Shown here: one piece after another, positions 39,172 to 49,590 of the stretch
Numbering within the stretch: position 1 is the first letter of the stretch
How the letters are laid out: the number at the start of each line of letters is the position of its first letter
Source of the DNA: Gracilariopsis chorda
Taxonomy: Eukaryota > Rhodophyta > Florideophyceae > Gracilariales > Gracilariaceae
Direction of reading: 5' to 3'
DNA length: 64,000 bases
Assembly: GCA_003194525.1 (NCBI GenBank)
Contig: NBIV01000004.1
Span: forward strand, 62,001-126,000
The notes under the pieces: generated by a model
What the model was told of the DNA's origin: nothing
What the model saw: the letters and a program-made list of their open reading frames with translations, nothing else
Databases searched by the model: none
Position numbers and translations under genes: made by a program

Positions 39172-40465
39172 TGCTGTATTTCGTGTGAAGTCTTCCACGA
39201 GCGGTTGGTATCTTTGCCTTCGCTACAAGGGGGAAGACAGGGGGATACGTTGGCTTATGTCTCTTAATGATTTCTGGTAACGTAGTTGCCTATAAGCAAT
39301 ATTATCCGACAGCCAGGCTTCTTCACGGGAGCCTTATCGCGATATCGGAATAAAAACTGCGACCGACATAAACACACACCCACACCCATTATCCGCAGCC
39401 TCTCGATGCTATCTCACCTTGTCGCGGTGAGAGAGTCCAGCAATCTGGTCATTGCTGCTATTAAGATAGGAACCTGGGAAGCTTTCGGCAACTTTATGAA
39501 GTATATCCGCCTGGGCTGAAAAGGAAGGCAACTGCTCTTGCTGGAGAACCCAATAGGGATTCCGAGTAGATGGACTAGCAAAACTGTTTGTTTGCTTTGA
39601 AAGCTGCCCCATTTCAGCGGGTGACCGATACTGCATTACCAAGGGTATGTGGAACGAACAAGACCTTTATTTATGTATAATTGTGTTGCGGCCATGTGGC
39701 ACGTCTGCGATATGAGGGGACGCAACGATCTGGGGGCTTCTTCCGCGTCTGGCGCATTGTGTAGAATCTCCGCAGCCCCCAAAGGTAGCTTTGGAAGAGT
39801 TTCTGTTCTTGAAGCCAAGACAGTTTCCACAGATGTTTAACTTTCAGGGAAAGTTTTTGCAGTAACATTCAAGATTGAAGTCGTCAAGACCCGTGACAGG
39901 AAAACCTCGAGACTTCGAAGGCGGAGTATAATATCGTATGGTAAACATGCGCGAGTAGTCACAAATGGGTGGTAGCGATATCCTTGTAAAGGGATTGCTA
40001 CCATTTGTGGTACAAGACAAAAGCGAACTTGAAAGTTTTGTTTACATACACGAGCGTTTCTTATGATTACAATGCAGTTACAATGTCATCCTCATTACGA
40101 CCTAGCAAGTCTCGAAAGAGTCAAATTGCCTTCCAGACAGAAGCAACCCGTAGCCATACATGCTCTCGAATGCCAAGGTTTATCGGATTCTCATTACAAT
40201 CGCCCCCATACAACAGGCTCAGGACTGTAGTCCAAACTGTGTAGTGTGATGGTCCATATAGATGATAATAAACAAATGATACAAGATGAAGCCTCGCATA
40301 GCGAACAAACGAGAGAGATGACGGGACAAGATGCAAACGTACACGGGTCGCTGGGGTTCAACAGACAAACGTTCGTTAAGCTATTTTCCGCCATTGACGC
40401 AGTGCATCAGTAGTTTCTACAGGTCACGAACAAGCGGCAGTAGAAGGCGTGCGTGCATAGGGGCT
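39172..40465. other. intergenic region with a large imperfect palindrome
   Basis: 1.3 kb between convergent genes. ACAAATGGGTGGTAGC (39961..39976) is complementary, apart from a 4-nt insert, to GCTACCATTTGT (39997..40008), with AAAGGGATTGCTACC on the right arm; this belongs to the recurring motif family. No gene is supported. Confidence 0.45.
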
Positions 40466-41248
40466 TCAATCCTTGTCGATATTCTTAAAACGGTAGGGAG
40501 AGATAAGCTTGTAAGCTTCCAACACAATACACCTGAACTCGCTCTTGGAAGCAAGACACGGACTGTTGAAGGTTGCACAGGGTCCAGAGCTTCCATATTC
40601 CAGCATGGAATCCAGGAAAAGGGCAAACTTGCCGCCTCCTCCAAGCGCAATAGATTCACCTGAACTAAGCTGAAAGAACGAGTTTTGTCTTGACCATTTG
40701 TACACAGATAACTCGGGAGATATAGTGAAGACAAATCCCTCGCCCTTACCATAATATTGCTTGCTTGACTTCCATGGCACGGAGGTGTAGGTACCGAACA
40801 CGCTGCCACCGTCGTCGCGAATGAGAACGATAATAGGGTCGGTTCCCGCACAGTTTGCGTAGAATGTTTTGAGACTGATGCCATGTCTCATTGTGGAGTA
40901 CACATTGTGCCAGTCGCAACCCTGATAGCGGGCTGGGAGATGGGCGTGCAGGGGTGCAACAAGGTCGGAGGATTGAACGATGGCAGATTGATGTGACATA
41001 CGGGGTACACGGATAGCACGCTGGCGTCTTCGAGCTCCACGCGTTATCTCTGCAGGTCGAGTTGGCTGGCACTCGTCCGAGATCCTTCTTGAGCGCTTGT
41101 TAATACTGTCCGGGTCCAGTAGAGGAGTTGTTGTTTCGTCGGTGTGCTTGGTATCTGCATTGCGGTTGACACGACTGGGCGATAAGCGGCGACGGAAACG
41201 ATGAAGCTGAACGTTGAGCATTTTGAAGATCAGGACGACTTCAAGCAT
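40466..41248 (-). CDS. TLDc-domain protein (OXR1/NCOA7/TLDC-type)
   Basis: 260 aa; the TLDc domain fills about residues 95-255. Diagnostic blocks: WHNVYSTMRHGISLKTFYAN, PIIVLIRDDGGSVFGTYTSV, YYGKGEGFVFTISPELSVYKW, SIALGGGGKFALFLD, and CATFNSPCLASKSEFRCIVLEAYKL, in the family order. TLDc proteins bind the V-ATPase and several disassemble it or protect against oxidative stress; which applies here is unknown. The N-terminal third is basic and Arg/Thr-rich with no recognised domain. Start ATG 41248, or the in-frame ATG 41221. Intronless. Confidence 0.9.
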   Translation of the reverse strand: MLEVVLIFKMLNVQLHRFRRRLSPSRVNRNADTKHTDETTTPLLDPDSINKRSRRISDECQPTRPAEITRGARRRQRAIRVPRMSHQSAIVQSSDLVAPLHAHLPARYQGCDWHNVYSTMRHGISLKTFYANCAGTDPIIVLIRDDGGSVFGTYTSVPWKSSKQYYGKGEGFVFTISPELSVYKWSRQNSFFQLSSGESIALGGGGKFALFLDSMLEYGSSGPCATFNSPCLASKSEFRCIVLEAYKLISPYRFKNIDKD

Positions 41249-42317
41249 TCACCTGGATGGGGTGAGAGCGCGGTGTGGAGGCGCCGCGGACCGGTTTAAA
41301 TGCGGGGGTACGAACGCCAGCAAAGACGGGAATGGCGCAATTGTTCCGAAAGGGGCAGCAGCGTTTCTGCCAGTGCGAGCACGACGGCCGACTGAGAGTC
41401 TCGACGATATTATTGCGGCGAATGGATGCAGAGAGCGGCGGAGTGCGGCGCACGGATGGAAGAGACAGCGGCTGTTTCGTCTCATCAGCAGCAGCGCGGC
41501 ACGCAGCGCAAGCCAGCAACAGCGGCAAGCACAGCGCAAACAACCGTTGCGCGCCGAATGAGCGCTCTTCAAAATGAGCCTCTTCTATGAAACGGCTGCA
41601 AAATACTTCAAAATGATTGCCAGCTGCTTCCGCTTTCTACGCGGCCAATCACCGACGCGCTCACGTGACATACTTTGTCAAGGAGTCTCCCTCTTCCGTC
41701 GGTCGCGAAGAACATTCGTGTCCAACTTCACACCGGCCATGCATTTGAGCCTTGGAGCAAGGAAGCAGTCCTTCAGCGCTTGTCCGCAGTGGGAAAGCAA
41801 TTCCGTTTCCCGCTCCTCTGGCCGAGAGCACTCCATCCTCGCACAGCGTCCATGGTCATTCTCGAAACTGCTGTCTGACTACCATCATTAGCATCTATCA
41901 TTATCCAGTGCAATCAGCACGTTTGAGTCCGAATCAGAGCCACGAAATTAGTCGATTCGTATCCCGTTTCGGGCACATCTGTTCATGCACGAAAGGCGAG
42001 CTGCATCTGTCGCAGTGAGTGCTTATACTTCCATGCTCCATGCCTTCACACATTCAAATCTGCACTTGCACCAACGACCATGCTCCCAAACCTTCACAGT
42101 ACGGGCTCATTGGGTAACAGCCGTTTCGTACTCACTGCTTCCTAAACTTGAGCTGCTACCATAAACGATAGCAGTAGAAACCCCATCACAACTCTTAGAA
42201 CTCGACAACCATGTGCTTTTCCTCCGGCCGTACAAATCACCGTCAGCCTCTCCAACTCTGGCCGCCTTCGCTGCTAAACGCATCGGCTCCGGCTCCGAGA
42301 ATCACACCATCGTTCCC
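41249..42317. promoter_or_regulatory. divergent intergenic region, TLDc and globin genes
   Basis: About 1.07 kb. GC-rich and CG-rich next to the TLDc start (41260-41570). The frame of the globin gene is open upstream to 42213 but begins there with GTG. The nearest ATG upstream of the globin start (42211) is in another frame. No other gene is supported. Confidence 0.35.
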
Positions 42318-43349
42318 ATGCCTCCCTCATCCGCTATGGCTCTTCGCATGCGAAAGCCCAAGGGTTCCGCCCTTATTGACCCCGAGACGGAAGCCCTCAT
42401 AAAAAACACTCTACCCATCTTTACAAAGCACTCTCAACAAATCGCCGTTCAACTCTACGCCAATCTGTTTGAACAGCATCCTCAACTGAAGCCAATGTTC
42501 TGCTTAGAGTTCCTTCAAACCCCCGGTCAGTGTAAGAAGAGCCCAGGAACGGGTATGTCCCCACAAGCTAAAATCCTATCCGATTCCATCGTAAACTTCT
42601 GTGCTAATCTGGACAACATAGATATGATGAATAATGCTATCGAGCGTATTTGTGCTAAACACGTGAGTCGTCACGTGAAAAGTGATCATTATCCTGCCGT
42701 AGCTGGTGCCTTCTCTCGCGCTGTACGTCAAGTATTGAAAAATGAGCTTTCGGAATCCGATTTAAAAGCGTGGGATACAGCCGTGTCCGCTCTCGCAGGC
42801 GTACTCGTCAAGGCTGAGAAGGAGATGTACGACTGCCTAAAACATGGTGATCGACATTGGAAAGGCTTCCGTGAGTTTTCTGTTCAGCCATCTGAGGCGG
42901 GGCAACCCACCGCAGCAGGCAATGCATCGCGTAAAGTTTACGCGATGAGTGCAAGTGATGGATCAAAACTACCGCGTATTGTGCCTGGGGAGAGCATCTG
43001 CGTTCGTGTACAACATGAAGAATTCGGACTGGTGCATTACGGGCTGCACCTGGTGGGTCGTCCGAACAAGACTGAGATTCACGTCTCACTTCCTGGGAAC
43101 GCTACTAGTTCCAAAACGAGCAGTCACTCCGTGGTGAAGGAGAAACTTGAAGAAGGGCATCATGTAGAATTGAGCTCGCCAATGGCGTACTTGACTTCCA
43201 AAAAGAGAGGAAAGAGCGTACAGAGCAGGGCACTCAAGCATGATTTGACGCGCGTGCAAGAGGCGAGCCGCCTGCCTGGTGTGATAACGCGCGGACAAAC
43301 GACTAAGGGAGTTCAACGACAGGTGCGACGCATGGAAGATATCGGCTAA
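42318..43349 (+). CDS. flavohemoglobin-like globin with degenerate FAD domain and no NAD domain
   Basis: 343 aa from the first in-frame ATG (42318). The globin domain (about residues 24-165) keeps the flavohemoglobin heme pocket: Tyr47 in QLYANLF (B10), Phe61 (CD1), Gln83 in SPQAKILS (E7), proximal His115 in CAKHVSRHVK and Tyr in SDHYPAV. The FAD-domain leader WKGFREFSV and PGESICVRV follow, as in bacterial Hmp and yeast YHB1. The FAD motif RxYS is replaced by HYG in GLVHYGLHLVG, and the frame ends in a basic tail instead of the NAD-binding domain with its GGxGxTP loop. Complete flavohemoglobins have ~400 residues and act as NO dioxygenases. This protein should bind heme but cannot self-reduce with NAD(P)H. 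Confidence 0.85.
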   Translation: MPPSSAMALRMRKPKGSALIDPETEALIKNTLPIFTKHSQQIAVQLYANLFEQHPQLKPMFCLEFLQTPGQCKKSPGTGMSPQAKILSDSIVNFCANLDNIDMMNNAIERICAKHVSRHVKSDHYPAVAGAFSRAVRQVLKNELSESDLKAWDTAVSALAGVLVKAEKEMYDCLKHGDRHWKGFREFSVQPSEAGQPTAAGNASRKVYAMSASDGSKLPRIVPGESICVRVQHEEFGLVHYGLHLVGRPNKTEIHVSLPGNATSSKTSSHSVVKEKLEEGHHVELSSPMAYLTSKKRGKSVQSRALKHDLTRVQEASRLPGVITRGQTTKGVQRQVRRMEDIG

Positions 43350-44478
43350 AAAGCGTTGGCGTTGCCTTTTATTGGGAATCTTGTAATCCGTTATCTGATT
43401 GTATGATAGTGATCTCCAGGAAGATGTGGAGTAATGAAGATGTAGGAGCATTACGAAGGATAGATTTTACTAACCGCAGTAGATCAGCCAACTATAATAT
43501 ATTCTGGAACCTTGTGACTATATGGGTAAGTGCCCTGACACATCGGTAGAGTTGCGTAGAACGGTCGTTTATGCGGAGTAGGGACACAAGGCGTATGAAT
43601 CATTCCGGAATGAGCAGTTATGACCCTTGTTGTTCCCAGTATGGCAAACGTAATGTTGCTGAAGCTCTCCCACGATTGACACCGTGTTAGACTCATTCAA
43701 AAAGAGACGCGCTGCTCTCCACTCAGAGAGCGTAGCTGACCTGCCTAACGCCCCAAAGCGAGCTCAAGTCAAGACGTAGAGATATCTCTAATCATGTTGT
43801 GCCCCATGCACGCGAGATGCACGCAGTTTACTTACGGTACAAAAGGTATTGAATAGCGACGGTGCATGGCTAGTCGCGAGACAGCAGTGCTCCCACGTGG
43901 CTGTTGACAAAGAATGGCATCACCATTGCGTGCACTCAGCAATGGAACGGTGCGTCATGAGTGGCAACGGGTGGTCAAAACTCAACGCGATCCATCCTCG
44001 TTCTCGACGGCGTCCTTTAATAAAAAGCGATCGACAAGCGGAAAGATCCCCACGCCAGACGATATAACACGTAAAGGTGAAGTCATACCTTTGGGTAGAT
44101 ACAGTTGGAACCTTCGATAGAGCAGGAGTTACTGCAGCGGAGAGCAACGACAGCATCGGCTTGAGGGCTGGGCCTGTCTGACAGCTGGCCGGTAGGACCG
44201 ATGTTGATATAAAAAGTATCGAAAAACGGCGGGCGCTTGGCCGTTGGGCGCCCAAAAAACGGCGCTTTCGGAGACAATACACGAATGCCCTCGGCGTGTG
44301 CAGGCGCATGTCGCGGCCACAGACTTGTAAACATCTGCGTCCAGCGCCCGGGGCATCGCCTCAGGCAAGCTGCTTTCGTGCGGCGTTCCCCCCTACCCAC
44401 CACCAATCCAACCCTCTCCAATAGATAGACGCACACCTCTGTACTCGTCTGGTTGCCCGTCGAGTCCTTCATGGACTT
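43350..44478. other. intergenic DNA, no supported gene
   Basis: 1.1 kb. It contains the 5' leader of the CDF gene with an out-of-frame upstream ATG at 44471. Other open frames show no recognisable features. Confidence 0.4.
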
Positions 44479-44527
44479 ATGTCCACCTCCCTTCCCCCTC
44501 CCCGCATCGTTGCTCCCTACTCCCTAG
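44471..44527 (+). promoter_or_regulatory. upstream ORF overlapping the CDF start
   Basis: ATG at 44471 opens an 18-codon frame ending TAG at 44525..44527. It overlaps the first CDF ATG (44479) in another frame and ends 2 nt before the second CDF ATG (44530). Ribosomes starting at 44471 could reinitiate at 44530. Confidence 0.35.
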
Positions 44528-45693
44528 CAATGAGCCACTCTCCCCCAGACCAGCTCGCCGCCGCCGAGGCGGGCGCTTCTACCGTTCTTCCTCCTACCGC
44601 CCCTTCTTACGGCTCTCTATGGCCGGCTCAGTATCATTCTGTGGCCGATCTGTGGCGCCATGCGTACAAGTCCAAAGACGAACTGGACGCTATCTCAAAC
44701 GATGCTGTGCGCGAATTCTACGAGCGACAAAACTATTTACTGGAGCGTTTTCGCAGCGTTTCATCTCCTGGCATTGCGCAGACCGATGACTCCGCGCACC
44801 TTCACGAGGACGCTGTGCGTCGCGCTATCATCGTTTCCAATATAGCCAATGGCGTATTGCTCGCTTGTCAATTTTATGCCTTCATGTCATCCCGCTCTCT
44901 TGCTTTACTTGCCGTCTTCCTTGACGCCGTCTTGGATACCGTTTCTGGCCTCGTCATCCTCTTCACCTGGTATGTAAAACGCCGCCAGGATAAGCACCGT
45001 TACCCTGTTGGCCGCTCTCGTCTTGAACCGTTAGGTGTCATGGGCATGGCCTGTCTAATGACTGCAGCAACGCTAATCACCCTCGAGCAGTCTATATCAA
45101 CTCTAGCATTAGGTAAGGACTCTGCTCCCTTTGAAGGTCTCACCTTCACAAGTGCCTCCGTACTTCTGTCCGCGCTTTGCGTCAAAGGGACATTGTACCT
45201 GTACTGCTCTCGCGTCGATGACGTCTCCGTGGGCGCCCTCGCCGAAGACCACTTCAACGATGTCCTTGCCAATGCCGTCAGTTTCTGTACCGTCCTTGTA
45301 GCGCAACATGCTTTATGGTGGGTCGATCCCATAGGTGGTATTTTTATTTCATGTCTCATCATCCGTAACTGGATCATGCATACATTAGGCCATGTCGATC
45401 AGCTATTAGGGAAGGCTGCAGATCGCGATATGTTGAACCTCATCACCTTTGTTGCATGCAACCATGATCGAAGCATCCTTCTGGTAGATACTGTGCGGGC
45501 ATACCATGTGGGCAACGGCATATACGTAGAGGTTGACATTGCTCTGCCAGCACAAATGCCGCTCAGAGAAGCACATGATGTTGGCGAAAGTCTGCAAAGA
45601 CGTATCGAAACTCTTGACGGTGTTGAACGATGCTTTGTGCATCTTGATTTTGAAACTTCTCACTCTCCAGCAACTGAGCACAAGGAAATCTAG
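44479..45693 (+). CDS. cation diffusion facilitator, manganese-type (MTP8-11-like)
   Basis: 404-aa metal/H+ antiporter moving divalent cations, probably Mn2+, into vesicles or out of the cell. The two metal-site motifs are FLDAVLD (DxxxD, TM2) and EDHFNDVLAN (TM5). This DxxxD plus DHFxD pair is typical of plant Mn-CDFs rather than HxxxD zinc transporters. Six membrane helices follow a Pro-rich cytosolic N-terminus with a conserved DAISNDAVREFYERQNYLLER segment upstream of TM1. The cytosolic C-terminal domain ends VERCFVHLDFE. Start could be ATG 44479 or 44530. A uORF from ATG 44471 stops at 44527, just before the second ATG. Confidence 0.9.
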   Translation: MSTSLPPPRIVAPYSLAMSHSPPDQLAAAEAGASTVLPPTAPSYGSLWPAQYHSVADLWRHAYKSKDELDAISNDAVREFYERQNYLLERFRSVSSPGIAQTDDSAHLHEDAVRRAIIVSNIANGVLLACQFYAFMSSRSLALLAVFLDAVLDTVSGLVILFTWYVKRRQDKHRYPVGRSRLEPLGVMGMACLMTAATLITLEQSISTLALGKDSAPFEGLTFTSASVLLSALCVKGTLYLYCSRVDDVSVGALAEDHFNDVLANAVSFCTVLVAQHALWWVDPIGGIFISCLIIRNWIMHTLGHVDQLLGKAADRDMLNLITFVACNHDRSILLVDTVRAYHVGNGIYVEVDIALPAQMPLREAHDVGESLQRRIETLDGVERCFVHLDFETSHSPATEHKEI

Positions 45694-46228
45694 CCATTCA
45701 CGAATCGCCCGAATGTTGAACACGTCGACTCGTTGCTGCGATGTACAGTGTTTATATCTTATTCTTTCTTATTAGTCGTCTTTGGTTCAATGTTGGGTGC
45801 GAAGAACTGCAAGCTCTGGTATTGAACTTCTATGTTCTTGAATGCGTTACAAAATGGACCCAGCCGGTTCGTAACATTGCAACGACGACGCGTGTGTTAA
45901 GATCATATTTTCAAGTGTTCTTCCATGATATTGGATCCGATAGGCTTCTCGTAATGAAACGGAGTGGTTCACTTCACTCGCGGTTGTTTAACTGCAATCG
46001 CTCACCCTGGTTCACAGCAAGCACATGTCTGCATCATAAAAGGCATACAATTTGGGCCGTTGTATCGCACTTTTGCGCTGTTGCGATAGCCTTCCTACTG
46101 GTAGTGCTCACAATCGACAAAGCTGGGACCCCCCTCCTTGGGGATAACACGTCAGCTGTATAGAGGAATCGGAGGAGAGACACTCAGCACTGCAAACGCA
46201 CCGCGCGCTGAACACTACGGAGACGTTC
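45694..46228. other. intergenic DNA between convergent genes
   Basis: 535 bp separating the CDF and methyltransferase stops. No feature recognised. Confidence 0.4.
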
Positions 46229-47899
46229 TTACCGTTTACGGCGTGGTTTCGAATCATGACTCGGTTTCTGTCTACCGGTATGGATTCTTGGCTTCCTCTT
46301 TCTATCGAAGATTGCCAAGAGTTCAACGTGGTTACTTCCTGGGAAGAGGATGAAAGCATGTGCAGCAGTGAGGCGCCATTGTCCATCTAGCAACACTCTG
46401 GCGTCATTTTTGAACGCATTGGCACCACAGCTCAGGTAAACAATTCTAGTAGGAGCTGTGTTGTGCACTGGGTTTGCCAAAAACTCAACTACATCCTCGC
46501 TGAGACCGCCGCGCGGTGGATCAACGATCACGACATCTGTGTTGGGCTGAACTATGTCCATGGTGTCCGAATCGCTGCCAACAATGTACGACGCTTTCCC
46601 CTGAACACCCTCTTTTCGCAGCTTATTGTAGGCATCCCGAAACGGTTTTCTTCCTCCATCCATGATTTCAGATGAAGAAAGCTGGCGAAGCTTGCGATTC
46701 TTCAACGCGGTGAGCCCAATTACACCCACGCCCGCACAAAACTCTGCAACGTTTGCGCCGATGGGAATATATGAAAGCAGTTTTGGCAAAACCAATTTCT
46801 CAAAGGCATCCAAGTTTGCCTGTCTGAAAGCATATGGCGGAAATGCGATCTGCACTCCGCAAATGGTTTCCATGACGCTCTTCTCACCATATACATGGTA
46901 AAAGCGATCCACTTCAGGACAGACTATCACGTTTCCTGTACTATTATTCCAGTTAAACCATAGTGAGTGCAGAAAACTACGCCCACGGCGCCAAATCTCG
47001 GCTGCCAACTGCATAGATTCTGGGTTGCTTTCCTTCCAGGATGCCGCATTCCATACTATTGTAACTTGAACTTTTCTTGATGGGCGATGCACAGTAAACA
47101 AAGCATAGCGACATTGCCCTTTTCCAGTTGCTTCGTTGTACGCGTAAAGCGTAGACTCCCTGAGAGCGGATTGTACAAGATTGACAGCATCATTAATTTC
47201 AGGTGCATGCACAGTGCATTCCGGAATTGGTTGCACTTCATGGCTGTTAGAACGAAATAAGCCCAGAGTGATCTGCGATCGTTGCGCTCCTCGAATTGCA
47301 AGTTTGGCATGAGTACGCCAGTGATGAACGGAATCGATATACACTGGAAGCTGTCGTACACCAAAACGATCCAGGAACGAGCGAATTTCGTTAAGAGTTG
47401 GTGGTTCTTGGGCCACGCCAGTTACAGAACAACCCGAGCACGATTTCATATGTTTGCACGACACGCGATCGTTTGGAAGCGTAGCAGGATCAGATGGGGA
47501 TTGATGCTCGATGGCGATGACGAATAAATCTGTCGGGGCGACTCTGAATGTATCGTTGCATTTCGGGCATCGGACCATTGTCGACGCCCTTAGCGCGTTT
47601 CCAGCGTAGGCAGAGTCGCAGTTCGGACATAGAATGTAGCGAGTTACACTTGGATGTGTGTTTGCATCGGACTGTTTTTCAAGCAAGAGTTTTTTGCCGG
47701 TTGTGAATAGCGTGGCTTTGCGTGGTGTTGTTGCTGCGCAGCAGCGCAGACGGTAACGCTTCGTACCTCTGGTAGCAATTGTTGCTGATCTAGGATGTAG
47801 GCGCGACCCTTGGCGTGGCAGAGATACTGACAGGGCGAAAGCGAGGTCTTCGAAGGTGGCCTTCATTGTAGGCGGCGGATAAGTTGGATTTGCACGCAT
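46229..47899 (-). CDS. RNA m5U methyltransferase, TrmA/RlmD family, with N-terminal zinc-ribbon-like module
   Basis: 556 aa from ATG 47899; the frame extends to 47956 without another ATG. Makes 5-methyluridine in tRNA or rRNA using SAM. A Ser/Arg-rich N-terminus (~60 residues) looks like an organelle presequence. It is followed by CPNC and CPKC pairs about 20 residues apart, a ribbon-like module not standard in the family, then CKHMKSCSGC like the RlmD/TrmA iron-sulfur motif. The SAM-binding motif is VAEFCAGVGVIGLTALKN (~393), then VVIVDPPRGGLSEDV (~460), the catalytic-Cys motif YLSCGANAF (~488) and NHVELLAIF. All catalytic motifs are present. Target RNA is unknown. Confidence 0.88.
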   Translation of the reverse strand: MRANPTYPPPTMKATFEDLAFALSVSLPRQGSRLHPRSATIATRGTKRYRLRCCAATTPRKATLFTTGKKLLLEKQSDANTHPSVTRYILCPNCDSAYAGNALRASTMVRCPKCNDTFRVAPTDLFVIAIEHQSPSDPATLPNDRVSCKHMKSCSGCSVTGVAQEPPTLNEIRSFLDRFGVRQLPVYIDSVHHWRTHAKLAIRGAQRSQITLGLFRSNSHEVQPIPECTVHAPEINDAVNLVQSALRESTLYAYNEATGKGQCRYALFTVHRPSRKVQVTIVWNAASWKESNPESMQLAAEIWRRGRSFLHSLWFNWNNSTGNVIVCPEVDRFYHVYGEKSVMETICGVQIAFPPYAFRQANLDAFEKLVLPKLLSYIPIGANVAEFCAGVGVIGLTALKNRKLRQLSSSEIMDGGRKPFRDAYNKLRKEGVQGKASYIVGSDSDTMDIVQPNTDVVIVDPPRGGLSEDVVEFLANPVHNTAPTRIVYLSCGANAFKNDARVLLDGQWRLTAAHAFILFPGSNHVELLAIFDRKRKPRIHTGRQKPSHDSKPRRKR

Positions 47900-48150
47900 G
47901 CACTCTGTCAAGTTGGTCAGAGATTTGCAGAGATCAGGTGGGAGTAAACGGTTCACCCTTACCCTTGGTAACTCTTAACCAGGAATGGGGCAAGACTCGC
48001 TCTCTCTTGAATGCTAGCGGTCCCTTTACTGTGCAGTTACACTATCTAAGGTCAGCAGACTGCGCTCTGAACATCGAGCATAAATCTCATTGAATTGAGC
48101 ATTCACAGAAGGCTAGATTGCTATCCTCATAAACCTTTTGAACTTCAAAT

Positions 48151-49552
48151 CACCTGGCACGAAAAGATGATTTTTCCGAGTCCATGGATAAGTACACTGC
48201 CAGAAATTCAAATAGGTCTAACAGACCAGCGGCCTTGCTCGTGAAGAGCAGGGCCAGTGAGGATCTGTTGAGTAGCTCAGAACATGTACAAGAGTAGAGT
48301 TTTTGCATTGGTAGTAGCAAGAAGACAAAGTAGAACTCAAACAACATATTTAGACTTAACAATGTGAAATTTAGCATAAATCCACGAAATTCAATAAGTC
48401 CAAAAACAACTTCGTAGACAAAACAACACAATCAATAGCCAGAAGATCCCCCATTTGCATCCAGCACGCATGGTAGACGATTATTGATAGAACGGTAGAG
48501 TTTCCGTATAAAAGCTTCCTCGATATTGTTCCAAACTGATTCGATTTTAGCACCAAGCTCGTCCACAGTATCAAACTGCTTAAAACCTTTATACACGTCA
48601 TTTACAATACACACCCACACATTGTAAATTAAATTCAAGTCCGGACTATGAGCCAGCCACTGTAAATAATCAACTTTCCTGCGTACCATCTACTTTTTTA
48701 AGCTTAGAAAGATGGATATATGCACCATTATGCACTAGAGTCCAAGTTTCACCTAGTGTTTCTGCCGGAAAAAGTGAAATATTTTCTTCAAGTAGTCTCA
48801 CATAGGCCGTAAAGTTTTGGTTACCATTCAATTTGACTACTTGCAGCGCACTATAGTAAGAAAAAGCTGCCCAAACCATGAAAAATACACCTGCCATATT
48901 CCGTTTGGAAACCATCTTGATTCAGAACGTGAATCGTGCCAATACATTCATTTCCCATCCGAGCCGTCCAAATTGAACTTCTTCTTATCCGTAAAAATAA
49001 CTTTCTTCCAATCGATAGCCTCAGATTGAAGATAATCTTTAGCAAACTCCATCCGCTTAATTTTTGTACCGCCTTCATATAAAGGCATTTCATCTTTTTT
49101 TGAAATTAAGGTGTGGAAATTTGTGAATTATCTGCTGTAATCGAAGAGTTGTTATGGGCAGTTGCATGTCTCGACGAATGCCATTTGCACTGAGTTCTTC
49201 GGTTAGAGCTTTGCGAACTATTCACTGCACTTTTTTTCGTAAGTTTTCGGTTGTTAGCTCGCGAATGCTTTCGGATGGATTTGTTCGATAGATTTAACAC
49301 ATTTTGCACGGCTTCCCTAAAGCAGCTGATAGCCCTGCAACGTTGCTTTGGCTGACTTGCTCGTGATGTAGAGCTAAAGTGATGTCTTCTTCCCTCTCCG
49401 TAAAGGCTTTGCCACTAGGCATTTTTTGCAACTGGTGTTTAGACATTTTTGAAGAGCATGCCTCGTAAGAGGGACATTTGGGGACTTGTTAATTTTCCCG
49501 GTCGCACGGGCTTTCATACATGTTCATACATGACTTTTCCCCGTGCCAGGTG
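48151..49552 (-). mobile_element. degenerate Tc1/mariner transposon
   Basis: Candidate boundaries come from CACCTGGCACG (48151..48161) and its exact inverse CGTGCCAGGTG (49542..49552); AAAAG follows on both inner sides, with a 3-nt insert on the right. No TA target duplication is visible, so the ends are tentative. Inside, on the minus strand, a broken transposase runs from about 49446 to 48432: helix-turn-helix start with GKAFTEREED, first catalytic Asp in VIFTDKKKFNLDG, a stop near GK-stop-MYWHD, SYYSALQVVKLNG, then VHNGAYIH where the second Asp should be, and HSPDLNLIYNVW where the Glu is Tyr. It is dead. Confidence 0.7.
48432..49446 (-). pseudogene. Tc1/mariner transposase pseudogene
   Basis: Pieces of one transposase are spread over three frames with at least two internal stops. 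The start is an ATG at 49446 followed by basic HTH-like sequence; a stop interrupts after KPCKMC. The DDE triad is D (FTDKK), N (HNGA, normally D) and Y (IYNVW, normally E). Two of three catalytic residues are lost, so the copy is old and inactive. Confidence 0.75.
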
Positions 49553-49590
49553 GCACTGCCTGCGAGCAAGAGTTGGGCCGGTACACCGGT

